From NCBI RefSeq assembly GCF_024832785.1, contig NZ_CP116615.1, forward strand, positions 4,154,001-4,218,000: 64,000 nt of DNA, given 5' to 3'. The translations under genes and the position numbers were made by a program. The notes beneath the pieces are model-generated. The model saw nothing but the letters and a program-made list of their open reading frames with translations, did no database searches and was not told where the DNA came from. Below, in pieces: positions 19,154 to 34,100 of this stretch (the stretch's first letter is position 1; every line of letters begins with the position of its first letter). Source of the DNA: Fontisphaera persica (GTDB taxonomy: Bacteria > Verrucomicrobiota > Verrucomicrobiia > Limisphaerales > Fontisphaeraceae).

Positions 19154-22100
19154 TTGCACAGGCAACGAATAGCGGTGACGTATAGCTTGGAGGCATTGGA
19201 ACCCCGCGTTCTGCTTTCGGGGGATGGACTTTGCCCCATGGCCGCGCCGATGTTGCCCGCCGTGCAGGAGCCGCAGGCGGTGGAGGAAGTTGCCTTTTCG
19301 CCAGCGCAACATGGCGCGGAGGAATCTTCGTCTTCCGCCCTGTTTGAATCCACTCCTGGAGAAATTTTTGCTCCCTCGCCAGTCACTGAATCGAGCCCGG
19401 CGGAAGTTTTGGATACCACGGACGTTGGGGATGACGCTGGTGCCAGCGTGGCGGTGGAAGTGGCGGGGGAAACGGTGACGGAAAGCACCGCCGCGACCCC
19501 AATTTCCAGCACGGACGAGATGCCCACCGGGGCTTCCGGGGAGACACTTTCATGGACTGTTTTGCAAATGGTGGACACGTTGCGGGCTTCCAATGGGCCG
19601 CCGGAAGCGAGTACCGGGACGATTCATTTGACGCCTGAGAGCGGCTTGAATCTGAACGGCGGAACGTTGGAACTGGCTGATGGACAAGTACTTAGCGGAA
19701 ATGGCAGCATCCAGGGAGGAATTGCGGGCAATGGGATATTTCGTCCGGGCAATTCGCCGGGACACCTGACGGTGGACAATTTCAACCCCGGCGCCGATGC
19801 GGTGACGGAGATTGAAATTGAGGGTTTGGCGCAGGGAGTGAGTTACGATTGGATTGAGGTTACCGGCGCGGCGAATCTGAACGGCACGCTCAAGATTATT
19901 TTCAATCCTCAAGGGGGATACACACCGGCGTTGGGCGACACTTTCAACGTCATCACCTGGAATAACTATAGTGGGCAGTTTGCCCAGTGGCTGGGGACGG
20001 TGGCCATTCCGGGGCAGCCCACCTGGGCGTTGAAGCCGGAGTACTTGCCGACGGGGCTCCGGTTGACGATTGTGCAGACACCCAATCTCTCGGCGGGACT
20101 GGACACGCAGATATTAAATGTGTTGCAGCAACTGGGGGAGGTGGCGGACCGGCTGGACACTTTTGGGAGCTTCGCGCAGAGCCTTCCGTTCATTGGTTCT
20201 AACGTGGGCAGCCTGGCCAACATGGGTTCGGCTTTTCTGAACGGATTGCGGGCGCGGATGATGTCGGTGTTGAGCGGCATCCCCACGGTGGCGCAGGTAA
20301 CGGCGGGCATTCAGGGGTGGGACAACACCACCTTTGGCGGTTTCACGTTCCGGGTGAAGGGGATTTTGGCACACTATGGGGTGACCAGTTCGGACCCGAT
20401 CTGGTGGGATTTGCAGGTGGAGCTGGAGCCGACGGCGATCAATGCGACGCTGCAAAACATCCTGGGCGGTGTGTTTGGGGCGGTGTTCAGCGGGTCGGCC
20501 CCCACGGTGACGGTGAACAGCAGCGCATTTTTGGATTTCTCCTTTGGCCGGGATGGCTCCGTTTTTGTGGGCGTGGATGCGGTGGGGGCGCGGGCGTCAG
20601 TGAATGCCAGCGGGCTGGGCGGGTTTGGTTTCACCTTCAATACGCCGGTGGGCACGCAGACGTTGAGCGCGAGCGGCGGCACGGTGGCGTTTGCGGCGGG
20701 GGTGACGGCCACGCCGGATGCCAGCGTATTGACCGGGGGACGGATTACCACGACAACCCTCACCAATCTGGCCAACGGCACCACCCCGGTGGGCAATGCG
20801 TTTAATGTGAGCACCACGGGCACGTTGAATGCGGCTTTTCCGCTGACGGGCACACTGAGCTTCCTGGGCTTCAGTCTGACGGGCGCGTACGTGGTGCGGG
20901 TGCAAAGCCCTAATATATTTAATCAGGCGCCGGAGCTAAGCGTGGAGGTCAACAGCACTTTGACGGTGATGGGACAAAACTTGAGCGGCAGCTTCACGCT
21001 CAAGAACACCGGCACCGAGACCATTCTGCAGGCCAGCAACGTCAGTTTCCAGGTGGGTTCGGGCAGCAGCCGGGTGTTGAGCGTGCAAAATGGGGCGGGC
21101 AACCTGCTGATTCTCAATTCTGGTTTGGCGGGGACGCTGGCGTTGGATTTCTCGACGGGGCCGGCCATACCGAATGTGGGATTGAGCGCAACGGGTCTGC
21201 AACTGGCGTTCAACACGACCACGGCGGCCGTGCCGGACATCAACGGGGTGGCGGTGGCGCTGCCGGCGGGGCCGTACTTCCGGGTGTCAGGCCAGGGGAC
21301 GCTGACGTTGAGCACGCCGGCGGCAAGCCTGAGCGGGGATTTCCTGTTCGAGCCGCGGGATGCGGATGGGAATCCGGGGAATGGCTATGAGCAGACGGTG
21401 GCGGCGGTGGCGAATCTGGGCTTTCAGTTTTCGGACGGCACGAATCCGTTGCTGACGGTGAGCCAGGGGCAGGGGGCGATGGTGTTCACGAGCGCGGGGG
21501 TGATGGGGAGCTTGTCGGCGCAACTGGCCTTGAACGTGGCGGGGGTGAATTTGTCCGGGACATACGGGGTGACGTTGAACAACACCGCCTCGGCGTTCAA
21601 CGCGACCTTTAATGTCAATGGCAACCCGGTGACGTTGAATCTGCCGGCGGGGCCGTATCTGCGGGTGAGCGCCAGCAGCGCAACGCTGACGGTGCAGGGC
21701 TTTGGGGTGACGGGCAGTTTTGTGTTTGAGCGCAAGCAAACCGGCGGCGGGGCGACGGTGGTGACGGTGGCGGGGACGGGCATGGCGCTGAGCTTTGGAG
21801 CGTCCGCCTCTAATATACTTAATGTCAGTAATGGCAGCGGGGCATTTATTTTGAGCCAGGCCGGTTTGGCGGGGACGGCGACGGCGACGGTGGGGGTGAA
21901 CGCGACCGGGGTCTCGGTGGGGGGCACGTTCACGGTGCGGATTAATGACCGGAATACCGCCGTGAGCGAGACCGTGGAGGTGGGCGGAACCAATGTAACC
22001 ATCAACCTGCCGGCGGGGCCGTATGTGCAGGTGCAGGGTCAGGGGGTGACGTTGACGGTGCTGGGGGTGGGGTTGCAGGGCGACTTTACCTTCGAGCAAA

Positions 22101-25100
22101 AGAACACCTTGAGCGGCAGCCGCGTGATTACGGTGACGGCGGCCAATGTGAATTTCAACTTTGGGACGAGCCTGCTGACGGCCACCCATGGGTCGGGATT
22201 CTTCATGATGACCGATGCCGGGTTGATGGGCGAGGGCCAGATTACGGTGGGCATCAATGCGTTTGGCACGGGCTTTTCCCATACTTTCCAGTGGAGCTTC
22301 AACAACACCAGTGCGGCCTTCAATCAGGCGGTGGGGAATCCCACGGCCTTGAATCTGCCGGCGGGGCCGTTCAACAAGCTGGATTCCGGCCCCACGCCCA
22401 TCAGCATCAACATTCCCATCGGCAGCAGCACGCAGTCGCTGAGCGGGCGGTTTATTTTGACGCTGGTGCAGGGCAGCCCGGGTTATGTGACCCTTGCGGC
22501 GTCGAATGTGAGCGCCACGCTGGGGGCGGGGCCGGTGAGTTTGACGGTGAGCGGCGGGCAGGGGGCGTTTCTGCTGACGGCTGCGGGCGGTTTGGCGGGC
22601 GAGGTGAAGGTGGCCAGCGCGACGTTGGGCAATGCGGGTTTGCTGGGGCTGAACGCGCAGAACCTGAAGCTGCGGCTGAACAATACGGGCGGGAATGTGG
22701 GCGACCCCAACCCGGTGGTGGTGCCGATTTCCGACAACCCGGCGGAAAATGTGTCCATCCAGTTTATTGGGCCGTATTACCACAACTTCCTGGCGGTGTC
22801 GGGCACGGCGGAGATTACCGGCCTGATGGGCGGCATCACGCTGGGCGGAAACTTTGTGATAGAGACGGCGCGGCTGGACACCAACGGGGACAGCGTGCTG
22901 GAGGACGTGTTCAAGCTGGGGGCCACCAATCTGCAATTGCGGGTGCAGATGGGGTCGGCGACGGTGCTGTCGTTTGACCGGGGGACGGGAGCGCTGATTT
23001 TGAACGGGGCGGGGCTGGCGGCGGAAGCGGATTTGCAATTTGAATCGGGCCTGGTGGGGTTGAGCGGGACGATGCAGTTGAAGCTCAACACGACGGGGGC
23101 GAATGTCAACACGACGGTGAACACGCCGTCGGGCAGCCGGGTGGTGAACGTGCCGGCGGGCACCAACGTGCAGGTGAATGTGGACGGGCATTTGCATGTG
23201 GGGAGCTTTGCGCTGCCGTTCCAGTTGAGCGTGCGGGTGGCGGGCAGCACCATCGAGTTCCGGCGGTTGAGCAACAACGAGCTGCTCTTGACGGTTGACA
23301 GCGGCACCATCATCCCCGGGCCGGCGTTGACGTCGCTGGCCAACTTTGATTTTGCCAAGGCCAGCCCGTTTGAATGGGTGATGCTGCTCAATCAGTTGGG
23401 CGACTGGTTCGAGTCGTTTGCGGGCAGCTCGCTTTTCCAGGTGGAGATTCCGTTCACCGGCGGCAAGACGCTGGGGGATGCCTTCAACTGGGCGCAGCTT
23501 TATCTGGACACCATCTACAAGTATTTCGTGAGCGTGGAGCTGCAGTCGCGCAGCGTCACCGAGACCAGCACGCACACGGGGGCGCTGGCGGGGGCCACGC
23601 TGAAGCTGCAGTTGGGGACGGAGCCGGTGGTGACGTTGACGGTGACGGACACGGTGGGGGATCCGAACTCGCGCACGGGCACGGAGCTGGTGACCTTGTT
23701 GCAGAACGCGATAGCGGCGCAGGGGCTGGCGGGGCGGCTGGAGGCGCGATTGAACCGGGAGAAGAAGGTGGTCATTGCGTTGCGGGAGGATGAAGTGGCA
23801 AAGAACACCACCTTGAACCTGGTGGATGCCGATGCGGCGATATCGAGCCTGGGCTTCGGGCCGGGGGATGGCAACACGGCCACCAATGACCAGACGGGGG
23901 TGCTGACGGAGCGGTTCAGCACGGAGGAGTTTTTTGTGGCGCTGGCGGATTTGTTCAACGACGGTTTGTTGAACAACAACAGCGGGATAATCTACAACCC
24001 GATGCAGCGGGTGTACACCTACACGGTCAACCGGCAACTGACCTACAACACGCAGCAGTTGTTTGGCTCGCCCACGCTGCCGTTCAATTTCAACCTGGCG
24101 TTGGGGCCGATTGCGGGGGCGTCGCTGACGGGCGCACTGCAATTCAACGTGCAGGTGGGCTTCAACCTGACGCTGGGTTTTGACCTGGCGGCGGCGGAGG
24201 TGCCACGGGTGTTTACCTCGAGCACGGTGCCGACGCCGAGCCACGGGCGGATTACGGCGGACGCGCACTTTGGGATTTATTTGAACGACGTGCTGCCGAG
24301 CGGTTCGGGCACATTTGCGCAGTGGTTCCCGCTGACGCTGACGCAGGCGGCGACGGCCGACAACACCAGCATCCAGATGCTGGCGGACGATTTGAACAAC
24401 GTGCTGGCGGGGGCGGCGTATGGGAGCGGGACGCTCGGCGATGTGCTGATTTTCCAGAAGGCGGGCAACGGGGTGGCGTTGAGCGCGCGGGACACCCAGT
24501 TGGGAATCATCAACCGGGTGGTGGTGATCACGCCGCGGAATGATCCGTTTGGGACGGAGATCGGGTTTGGGGCGGAGGTGCAGGATTTGGACGGGAGCGC
24601 GGTGACGACCCATGACCAGATTCTGGTGGCGGCGGCCACGGCGCCCATCAAGGGGTTGTTTGTCGAAAACGCGCAGTTGAGCGCCAGCCTGGCGGTGAAC
24701 ACGACGGCGGCGGGCATTGCGGGGTCGCTGCGGTTTGGGTTTGTGGAAATCAGCACCAGCGGGGGGGCCTTTGGGACGCTGGCCTACGACGGCGTGACGC
24801 CCGCGCCCATCACCGCCACGCTGCGGCTGGAGCATCAGACCACGGGCGAGCGGCGGTTCTACATCAGCGAGCTGATGAACAACACGTCGTCGAACAACAT
24901 CAGCAACCTGGTGCCGGCGTTCAGTTTCAACGGGAGTTTTCTGGCGCGGCTGAACAACATCACGGTGTCGGGGCTGGGCTTTTCCATTCCGCTGGGCAGC
25001 AATCCGCAGGTGGCGGTGTGGATACCGGACATCAAGCACCTGACCTACAACGCCAATCCGTACGATCCGGCGAGCAACAACAAGGGCATCTTTGTCACGT

Positions 25101-28100
25101 ACCCGGATTTGTCCACGCTGACGAATTTCACCAGCCTGAACTTCACCACGATTGTGCGGGCGCTCAACGGGATAGCGGACCAACTGAGCCAGTTGAGCGC
25201 GTTTTCGTTCCTGGACGAGCCGCTGCCGTTTGTGAATCTGAGCGTGAACGACATGCTCGATTACGCGCAGAAGTTTGCCGATTTGATTGACGGGCTGTCG
25301 TCGAGCAGCGCGCGGGACACGTTGCAGAACACGCTGGCCGAGCTGAAGCGGCAGATTGACACGCTGTTCCACCTGAACCCGAATGTGCTGACGCTGTCGC
25401 TGGACCACAACGGGGTGGCGCCGGCCAGCCTGGTGACCAGCGGTGGCACGGCCAGCCAGCCCAGCGCGTTGGTGATTGATTACAGCGGGTTCAACAATGG
25501 TTTCCGCATCTATGCCAATACCAACGGCACGGCGCTGAACAACAGCCGGGTGGTGGTGGTGGGCGACAGCACCATCACCAACGGCACCGCCAAGGCGGAA
25601 TGGAATGCCACCAGCAAGGTCCTGACCCTCAAGATTCAACCGGGGCGGACGACGGCCAACGCCATTTTGCAGGCCATCAGCGAGGCTGGCAGCCACGGCT
25701 CGCCGTGGCTGGCGCAGTTGACGGCCAATGACAATCCGGCGGGCAGCAACACGGGCGCGGGGACCATCACGCTCACCGCGCTGAAGTTCGCGTTCAATTT
25801 CTCGACGGGTTACGCCAACAGCCTGCCGTTCCAGTTGGATTTGCAGCAGTTGGTGTCGCAGTTGGCGGGGAATCATCCGACGGTGCGGGCGTTTCTGGAG
25901 CTGGCCACCACCCTGGTGCAAATCCAAGGCTCCGGGCAGTTGACCGTGAGCGCCAGCGCGTCGCTAATCCTGGAATTTGGGCTGGATGTCTCGACGCCGG
26001 GGACGGCGCGGCCGTTCTTCTATGAGACGACGCGCATCGAGATGCTGGCCAAGGTGGCGGGGACGAACATCAGCCTGGAGGCGTCCCTGGGGTCGGTATT
26101 TGGGATATTCATCAAGAATGGGCGGGTCACCCTGGACCAGGACGGGGACCCGGACACCGGGGCGGCGCAGGGGGATCGCGGGGCGATTTTCCAGGTGGGC
26201 TTGAAGGACAGCAACGGGGACGGGCGGCTGTATCTGGACGAGAACTGGCTGAGCACGGACTTCATCCGGCTGCAACTGGAGGGCGGGGTGAGCGCGCAGT
26301 TGCCCATCTTTGCGCCGTTTGAATCCACGCCGCTGAGCGGCAGCGACGACACCAACGGAGACGGTTACCCGGACAATTACCTGGTGGTGGAGGCGCCGGA
26401 CCTGGTGCGGTTCTTCCTCAGCGAGGCGGTTTCGACGGAAGCGGTGGGGGCGGAGAAGGTGGTGAAGTTTGCGGGGTTGCACAATGATTTGCGGGTACGT
26501 AGCAACGGCTCGATTACCAACTACCGCATTGTCTTCACCGATACCTTGAGCGGCAACAATGCCAGCGCCACCTACAACGCCGCCACCAAAACGCTGACGG
26601 TGCAGATGGATGCCGGGGTGACCACGGCGGTGACGGCGCGCAATGCCATCCAGAGCGCCAGCGGCGCGGCCGGGGCATTTGCGCCGACGGCGTTGACGAC
26701 GGACGATGACGGGCAGGCCAGCAGCACGAGCAACACCGGCGCGGGCACGCTGGAGAAGGTGTTTCTGGTCACGCCCGACTTCAGCACGCTGTTTGACGGT
26801 CTGGAACTGTGCGATGTCATCGCCAACAGCATTGGGCCGATTCTGGATGGGTTGGACAAATTCCTGGGCTGGGTGCAGGACGGCCTCAACGGCGTGGTTT
26901 ACAACGTGAACCTGCCGCTGCTGGGCAGCGGGCTGAAGGGGGCGGCCGATTTCATCGGGGATTTCCGCAACGGCCTGTTGCGCGAGCTGCGCGAGGAGGT
27001 GGACGCCGCGGGGGGCAACGGCATCACCGCGCTGGAAAACGCCATCAAGAAGGCCCTGTGGAATTCGCTGGGGCCGGGCGGGTTGAACTGGCTGGTGAAT
27101 TACGAGACGGGCCAGCCGCTTGATGTGGCGGCGGGCTTCAGCCAGTTGGATGTGCGGCTGGATTGCGACACCGGCCTGGTGGTCAACATCCGGCTGGCCA
27201 AGACGATTGCGTTGCTGGACACCACGGGCAACCCGATTGATTTCAACATTGGCGTGCCGGGCTTCGGGCTGGAGGTGGACGGCAACGTGGTCCTCTCGCT
27301 GGGCTTTGACTGGAAGTTTGGTTTCGGGGTGGATTTGACCAATGGTTTCTACTTCAACACTTCCGCGCCGGCGAGCCATCCGGAGCTGAAAATCTTCTTC
27401 CGCGCCGAGATACCGGGGCTGCATGCGGCGGGCCAGTTGTTGTTCCTGCAACTGGACGTGATGGACGACGCGGATTCACCGAGCTTCTTCGAGGGAGCGT
27501 TTGAGGTGGATTTGCGGGACCCGAATCACGACGGCAAGCTGACGATGGCCGAGCTGTTCTCCAGCGGCACGCAGTTTGGGGACATCATCAGCGCCAAACT
27601 GGGGGCGGAAGCGGATGTCAACCTGGATTTGATTGCCAGCTTTGGGGGCAACACGGCCTTCCCGCGGGTGCTGGCGGATTTCCATCTGGGGTGGGAGGCG
27701 GACACCCAGCAGGGGTCGCAGGATCCGGAGATTGAGTTCACCAACATCCGGCTGGATTTGGGGACGTTCCTTTCAGATTTTCTGGGGCCGATTCTGAAGG
27801 AAATCCGCAAGGTGACCGAGCCGATCCAGCCGATCATTGACATTGTGACGGCGCGGCTGCCGGTGTTGTCGGACTTGGCGGGGCAGACCATCACGCTGCT
27901 GGATCTGGCCGAGGCGTTTGGTTTGCTGGAGCCGTCCACGATGGATTTCATCCGGGACGTGATTTCGGTGGTTGAGCTGATCAATGATCTGGAGGGCCTG
28001 GGCAGCGGGACGATTTTGATACCCTTTGGCAGCTTCCGGTTGCTGGAGGGCAATGACGGGCGGCGGTCGGCAATCCAGGCACTGGAGCCGCTGGCGGCGC

Positions 28101-31100
28101 GGGCGATGGAGGACATTGCGACCATGGCGGCGGCGGCGACAGGGCCGGGGGCGAGCAGCACGTACACGCAGAAGGTTTCCGGTTTTGCCAGCGACGTGGG
28201 AAGCCTGAGCAACTTCAAGATTCCGGTCTTCGACAATCCGGCGGAGCTGTTCAACCTGTTCACGGGCGAGCCGGTGCGGCTGGTGGAGTGGCGGATGCCG
28301 ACGTTCCGGTTCAAGTTCACCTACACGCAGAAGATACCGATTTATCCGCCGCTGTACGCGCAATTTGGCGGGACGATTGGGGCGGACATCAACGTTGGTT
28401 TTGGTTACGACACCTATGGCATCCAGAAGTTCATCAGCTCGGAGGACAAGAATTTCCTGGATATTCTGGATGGGTTCTACGTGCTGGACTTTGACGCGCA
28501 GGGGCGGGAGCAGCCGGAGGTGCGGTTGTATGGCGAGCTGTTTGCGGGGGCGACGATTGATCTGGCCATTGTGAAGGCGGGCGTCAACGGCGGGCTGGGC
28601 TTCGAGGTGAAGTTTGATCTGAACGACATCAATGATGACGGGAAGATCCGGGTGAGCGAGCTGGTGGCCAACGCGCAGCAGGACCCGCGCTGCATCTTCG
28701 ACATTGAAGGGCGGATTTACCTGTTCCTCGAGGCGTTCTTGAAGGTGGATTTGTTCTTCTTCAGCATCGACAAGACGTGGCGGTTTGCGGAGATCACGTT
28801 GTTCTCGATTGAGATCACCTGTCCCGAGCCGGTGCTGGCCGAGAAGTCCGGCAATGACCTGTACCTGAACATCGGCAGCCGCGCCGGGCGCCGGCTGGAG
28901 GTGGACACGACGGACGGGGCGGAGACGTTCATCGTCAAGCACACCGGCGGGGCGGCAGGCAGCGAAACGCTGGAAGTGCAATGGGGCAACTGGCGGCAGA
29001 CCTTTGAGAATGTGGCGCGGGTGGTGGTGCCGGATGCCGGACAGGGGGATGATTACCTTGATTTCCGCGGTGTGCTCTCGGAGGTGGAAGTGCACGGCGG
29101 GGCGGGCCATGACACCATTTACCTGGGCGACGGCGCGAATTCCGAGGCGTATGGGGACGCGGGCAATGACCAGATTTACGCCAGCACCAACGCGGGCGTG
29201 ACCGGCGTGGTGATTTATGGCGGCGACGGCAACGACCTGCTGGTGGCCGGGCCGGTGGCCATCCGCATCTATGGCGGCGGCGGCAACGACACCCTCACCG
29301 GCAGTCCCGAGGACGATGAACTGTACGGCGATGACGGCAGCGGCACGGCGGCGGATGGCAACGACGTCATTGACGGCCTGGCCGGGAATGACCTCCTGCG
29401 CGGCGGGCGCGGCAACGACACACTGCGGGGCGGGGACGGTGATGACTGGTTGCGCGGGGATGACGGCAATGACCAGTTGTATGGGAGTATTGGGCACGAC
29501 GTGCTCGACGGCGGGGGCGGCGACGACAAGTTGTACGGGGGCGACGGGAATGATTTGCTGCTGGGCGGGCCGGGGAGCGACTGGGCCAACGGGCATGGCG
29601 GCATAGATTTGCTCATCGGGGATGATGACCCGGTCACTGCGCTTGCCATCAACAACCTGCCGGTGACGGCGGCCAATTTGGCGGCCATTCGCGCTGCCAT
29701 TGCGGCCATCCCGACGGCGGGCGTAGTGGTGCAGAATGTGCCGGGCGGTGGCAGCAGCATCAACGGCCATGACCTTCTGATTGGCGGTGGCAATGTGGAT
29801 GTGTTGTTTGGCGGGCCGGGCAATGATTTCTTGTACGGCGGCAATTTCATGAACCAGGGCGAGACGTCTGTGATTGAGGAGGACCACAATGACTTTTTCG
29901 ACGGCGGCCCGGGGGATGACACGATGTTTGGTGATGACGCCATGGGCCGCACGGGGGACCGCGATACTGGCATCGCCATTCGCTCCTCCATTTTCTTTGA
30001 CTTGAACAAGAACGGCGTGCGCGACGCGGGCGAGACCGGATTTGGCGGAGTGACGGTGACGTTGTATCGGAATGATGGGCTGCTGATTGGCTCGGAAGTG
30101 ACGGAGGTGGACGGCACGTTTGCCTTCACGGGCCTGGACCCGGACCGGTATTACCTGACCTTCAGCCCCGTGACCGGGCTGACGTTCATCACGCAGTTTG
30201 GCGGCGGCGCGGCCGGAGCGGAGGCGGCCGGCAATGACAGCGATGTATATCCCAGCGGGCCGCTGGTGGGGCGGACGCCGGACTTCCAACTGACGTTTGA
30301 CGAGACGGAGCGGAGCATTGCCGCCGGTTACGAGGGGGACCCGCTGGTGAGCGTGGCGCCGGTGACGGTGACCGAGGGCAACAACGGGCAGACGCTGGTC
30401 ACGCTGCTGGTCACGCTGTCCGGGCCGCAGCGCATGGCGGTGACGTTGAATTACCGCACGGAGGACGGCAACGATGCGATGTTCCCGCAGCGCAACGCCA
30501 CGGCGGCTTCGGGTGATTATGCGCCGGTGTCGGGCACGCTGACTTTTGCGGCGGGACAGACGCAGCAGGCCATCACCATCGCGGTGCTGGGCGATTTGAT
30601 GTACGAGGAGCACGAGCAATTCCGCGTCATCTTCAGCAACCCCAGCGCGGGCATCAAACTGCCGACGCTGCCGGAGACCACAGTGCTGGTGACCCTCAGC
30701 AATGATGACCCGGTGCCGCAGATTGCGATTGCCGACTTTGTGCCCGCCTCGACGCTGCTGAACAATGGCACGCGGGTGTACACGGTGCCGGAGAATGTCA
30801 CCGCCGAGTTCATTGTGTCGCTGTCCAACCCGAGCACTTACGCCGTGACGGTGTGGTATCTGGTGGATTCGGCCTATGACTGCGGCTGCGATCCGAATCC
30901 GGCCAGGCCGTTCCCGCTGTATCCGGATGGCGATTACGTGCAACCGGCGCCGGCGATGATTACCTTCCAGCCGGGCGAGACACAGAAGAAGGTCACCGTG
31001 ACGCTGCGGCAGGATGCCCTGGATGAGCCGGATGAGTCCTTCTATATTGACCTCTTCAATCCCACCTACGCGCGCATCGGCGACGGCCGGGCCTACGGCA

Positions 31101-34100
31101 TCATCCCCGATGACGACGCGCCGGTGAGCGTGTCCATCCATGAGACGGGCGTGCCAGCGTCGCATCTGGTCACGGTGTTTGAAGGCAACAGCGGCTACAC
31201 CACGGTGACGGTGCAGGTCTCGCTCTCGGCGGTGAGCGGGCACACGGTGAAGGTGAATTATGCCACCGCGCCGGGCACGGCAGTGGAGTCGGTGTACACG
31301 GCCGATGCGGGCGAGTCGGCGGATTACCAGGCGCTGCCGCTGGAGAGCCTGCCGCCGGAGCAGCGGACGCTGGTGTTTGCGCCGGGCGAGACCACCAAAC
31401 TCTTGACGGTGCGCGTGTTTGGAGATTTGCGGCCGGAGGGCGACGAGTATTTCTTCCTGAATTTGTTGAACGCGGAAAACGCCAATGTAGCGGCCAACGC
31501 GCTGGTGGAGAGCAATCACTTCAGCATCGTCATCACCGACGATGACCTGGCCGCGCCGGTGGATTTGCCGCCATGGAGCCTTTTCTTCTCGGACACCGCT
31601 TACACAGTGCAGGAGCCGGCGAGCGGCGTGGCCTACGCGACCATCACGGTGCACCGGATGCCGGGCAGTCCGCAGGCGGTGGCGGTGCTGACCACCACGC
31701 CGGGCACAGCCACGGCGGGGCTGGATTACAGCGCGACGCGCCGGTATCTGGTTTATTTCCGCGGCAATGAAGTTACCCGCACCCTGGAAATCCCGATTTA
31801 TAGCGACGGCACGAGCGAAGGGGACGAGACGGTGCTGCTGTCGCTCAACAATCCGACGGGCGGGGCGGTGAATGCGGCGCCGGATGCGGCGGTGCTGATG
31901 ATTCGCGACGCGGATTTGCCGAAGGTGTCAGTCCTTGCGCCGGTGCTGGGCATCTTCATGGACCCGGTGACAGGCCTGTTCACCATTGTGCGCGGGGTGC
32001 AGGAGGGCACGGGGGCGGGCGCGACGACCGCCACCTTCACCATCCAGTTGGACAACCCGGCGCCGCCCGGCGGAGTGTTTGTGGATTGGACGACGGTGAG
32101 CAGCACGGCGCGGGCGGGGCAGGACTTTACGGCGGCAAGCGGGACGGCGTTCATTGCGGCGGGCGGCACGCAGACGACGGTGAGCGTGCCGATTACGCGG
32201 GATGCGAATCCCGAGCTGACGGAGCGCTTTGGGGTGCGGTTGAGCAATCCGGTGCGGGCCACGCTGGCGGAGCGCACCTACATCACGGCCTGCCCGATAT
32301 ACGATGATGACCTGCAAACGGTCACGGGCATGGTGTTCTATGACCGGAATGGCAACGGCTTCATGGATTTGGGCGAGGGCGGCATTGAGGACGTGAGCGT
32401 GACGCTGACCTGGCTGCAGAATGGCATCCATCAGCAGCAGACGGTGAAGACCAATGCCGCCGGCCAGTACAGCCTGCCAGTGGCGCTGGGGCCGGTGACG
32501 GTGGCGGTGGATGGCACGACGGTGAAGTCGCCCTATCAAAAGGCGCTGGGGCCGCTCTCGCTGCTGCTGTGGTCGGGTGAGTATTACACCACCACGGAAA
32601 ATGAGGTGCAGACGGCGCCGTTCGAGGGCGTGGTGGGCATCTCGCCGTTTGCGCCGGTGGGTTACAAGAACAGCTTCAGCCTCACGCTGCCCGAGCAGGC
32701 CAAAGAGGTGGGCCGCGGCGGCACTGATGACACACTGTTTGGCGGGCCGGGCAATGACTTCCTCGACGCGGGCGCCGGGGATGACCATGTGGTGGCCGGG
32801 CACTGGCAGACTGCCACCGACACCAACATGCCGGTGAACCAGGGCGCCTACAATGCCACCGTGGTGGTGGTGACGTCGGCCACGAATCTGCAAACGGTGT
32901 ACGGCCTGCCGGCGGGGGTCACGCTGCATCCGATTTATGATGAAGGCCCCATTTTCTCGGTGACGCCGGAGAATTACCCGGGGGTCATTAGCGGCCAAAT
33001 CTGGCTGGATAACAACCTCAACAACATCCGGGATGCGGGGGATGTCCTCTATACCGGCGGCGTGGTGGTGACGTTGTATGACGCGGCGGGCAATCCGGTG
33101 AACGCGATTTACACCACCACCGGCACGTACAGCTTCACCAATCTATATTTGCGCGCGGGCGACCCGTTGTCCTCCAGCACGTATGTGGTGGAATTTGAGC
33201 TGCCGGACGGCTACCGGTTTGTGGACCCGAATGTGGGCGACGCCAATCCGGCGCTGGACCAGTCCTCCAGCGACAGCGACGCCGAGTTTGTGAGCCGGAC
33301 GCGGGCCTTCACCATCACCGGCATCAATCCCACCAAGACGACCGTGGGCGCCGGGCTGGCGCCGGCCAGCCAGTATGCGGCGGGCGCCACGTACCAGTTT
33401 GTGCAGAACACCTTCAGCGTTTCGGAGCGGGTGCCCGGGTACATTGACATCACGGTCATCCGCTCCTACTCCTTCACGCCGGGCGTGGTGGTGGTGGAGA
33501 CCGCCGACGGCACCGGCGCCAAGGCCGCGCTGGCGCAGCCGGCGGCCACGCGCAATTACACCGCCACCTCGGCCATTCTGGTGTTCAACGTGGGCGAGAC
33601 CGAGCGCACGGTGCGGATTCCGATTCACAACCGCAACCTGGGCTTCAATGAATTCCGCTGGTTCTCGCTCGCGCTCAATGACGCGACTGGCCGGCCGTAC
33701 GACACGGCCACGGTGTACATTGTGGGCGACGGCAACCCCACAGTGACCGACGACGACGTGGTGCTGGGCGGCGAGGATTGGGACATTCTGCTGGGCGACT
33801 CGGGCAACATCCCCGGTTACGCCGTGGTGCATGAATTTGCAAACATTCACCTGCCGCAGTACCTGGGCAACCTGCGGTTCACCGGCGGGCCGGGGCATGA
33901 CTGGGTGGATGCGGCGATAGGCGCGGATTACGTGAACGGCCAGTTGGGCAATGACATTCTGGCGGGGGGCGACGGGGTGGACATTGTGCTGGGCGGTCTG
34001 GGCAACGACCAGATTACCGTGGGGCAGGGCGATGACACGATTCGCGGCGACCACGGGCGCGACACGGTGATTTCGACGCGGTCGGTGCCCGGCATCACGC

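Noticed and set aside
21287-25927. A 1546-residue open frame on the minus strand, and others at 27773-31654 and 33143-36190
   Set aside because: They lie antisense to the giant gene, are rich in Arg/His/Gln/Pro as expected from the complement of GC-rich repeats, and show no recognisable domain.
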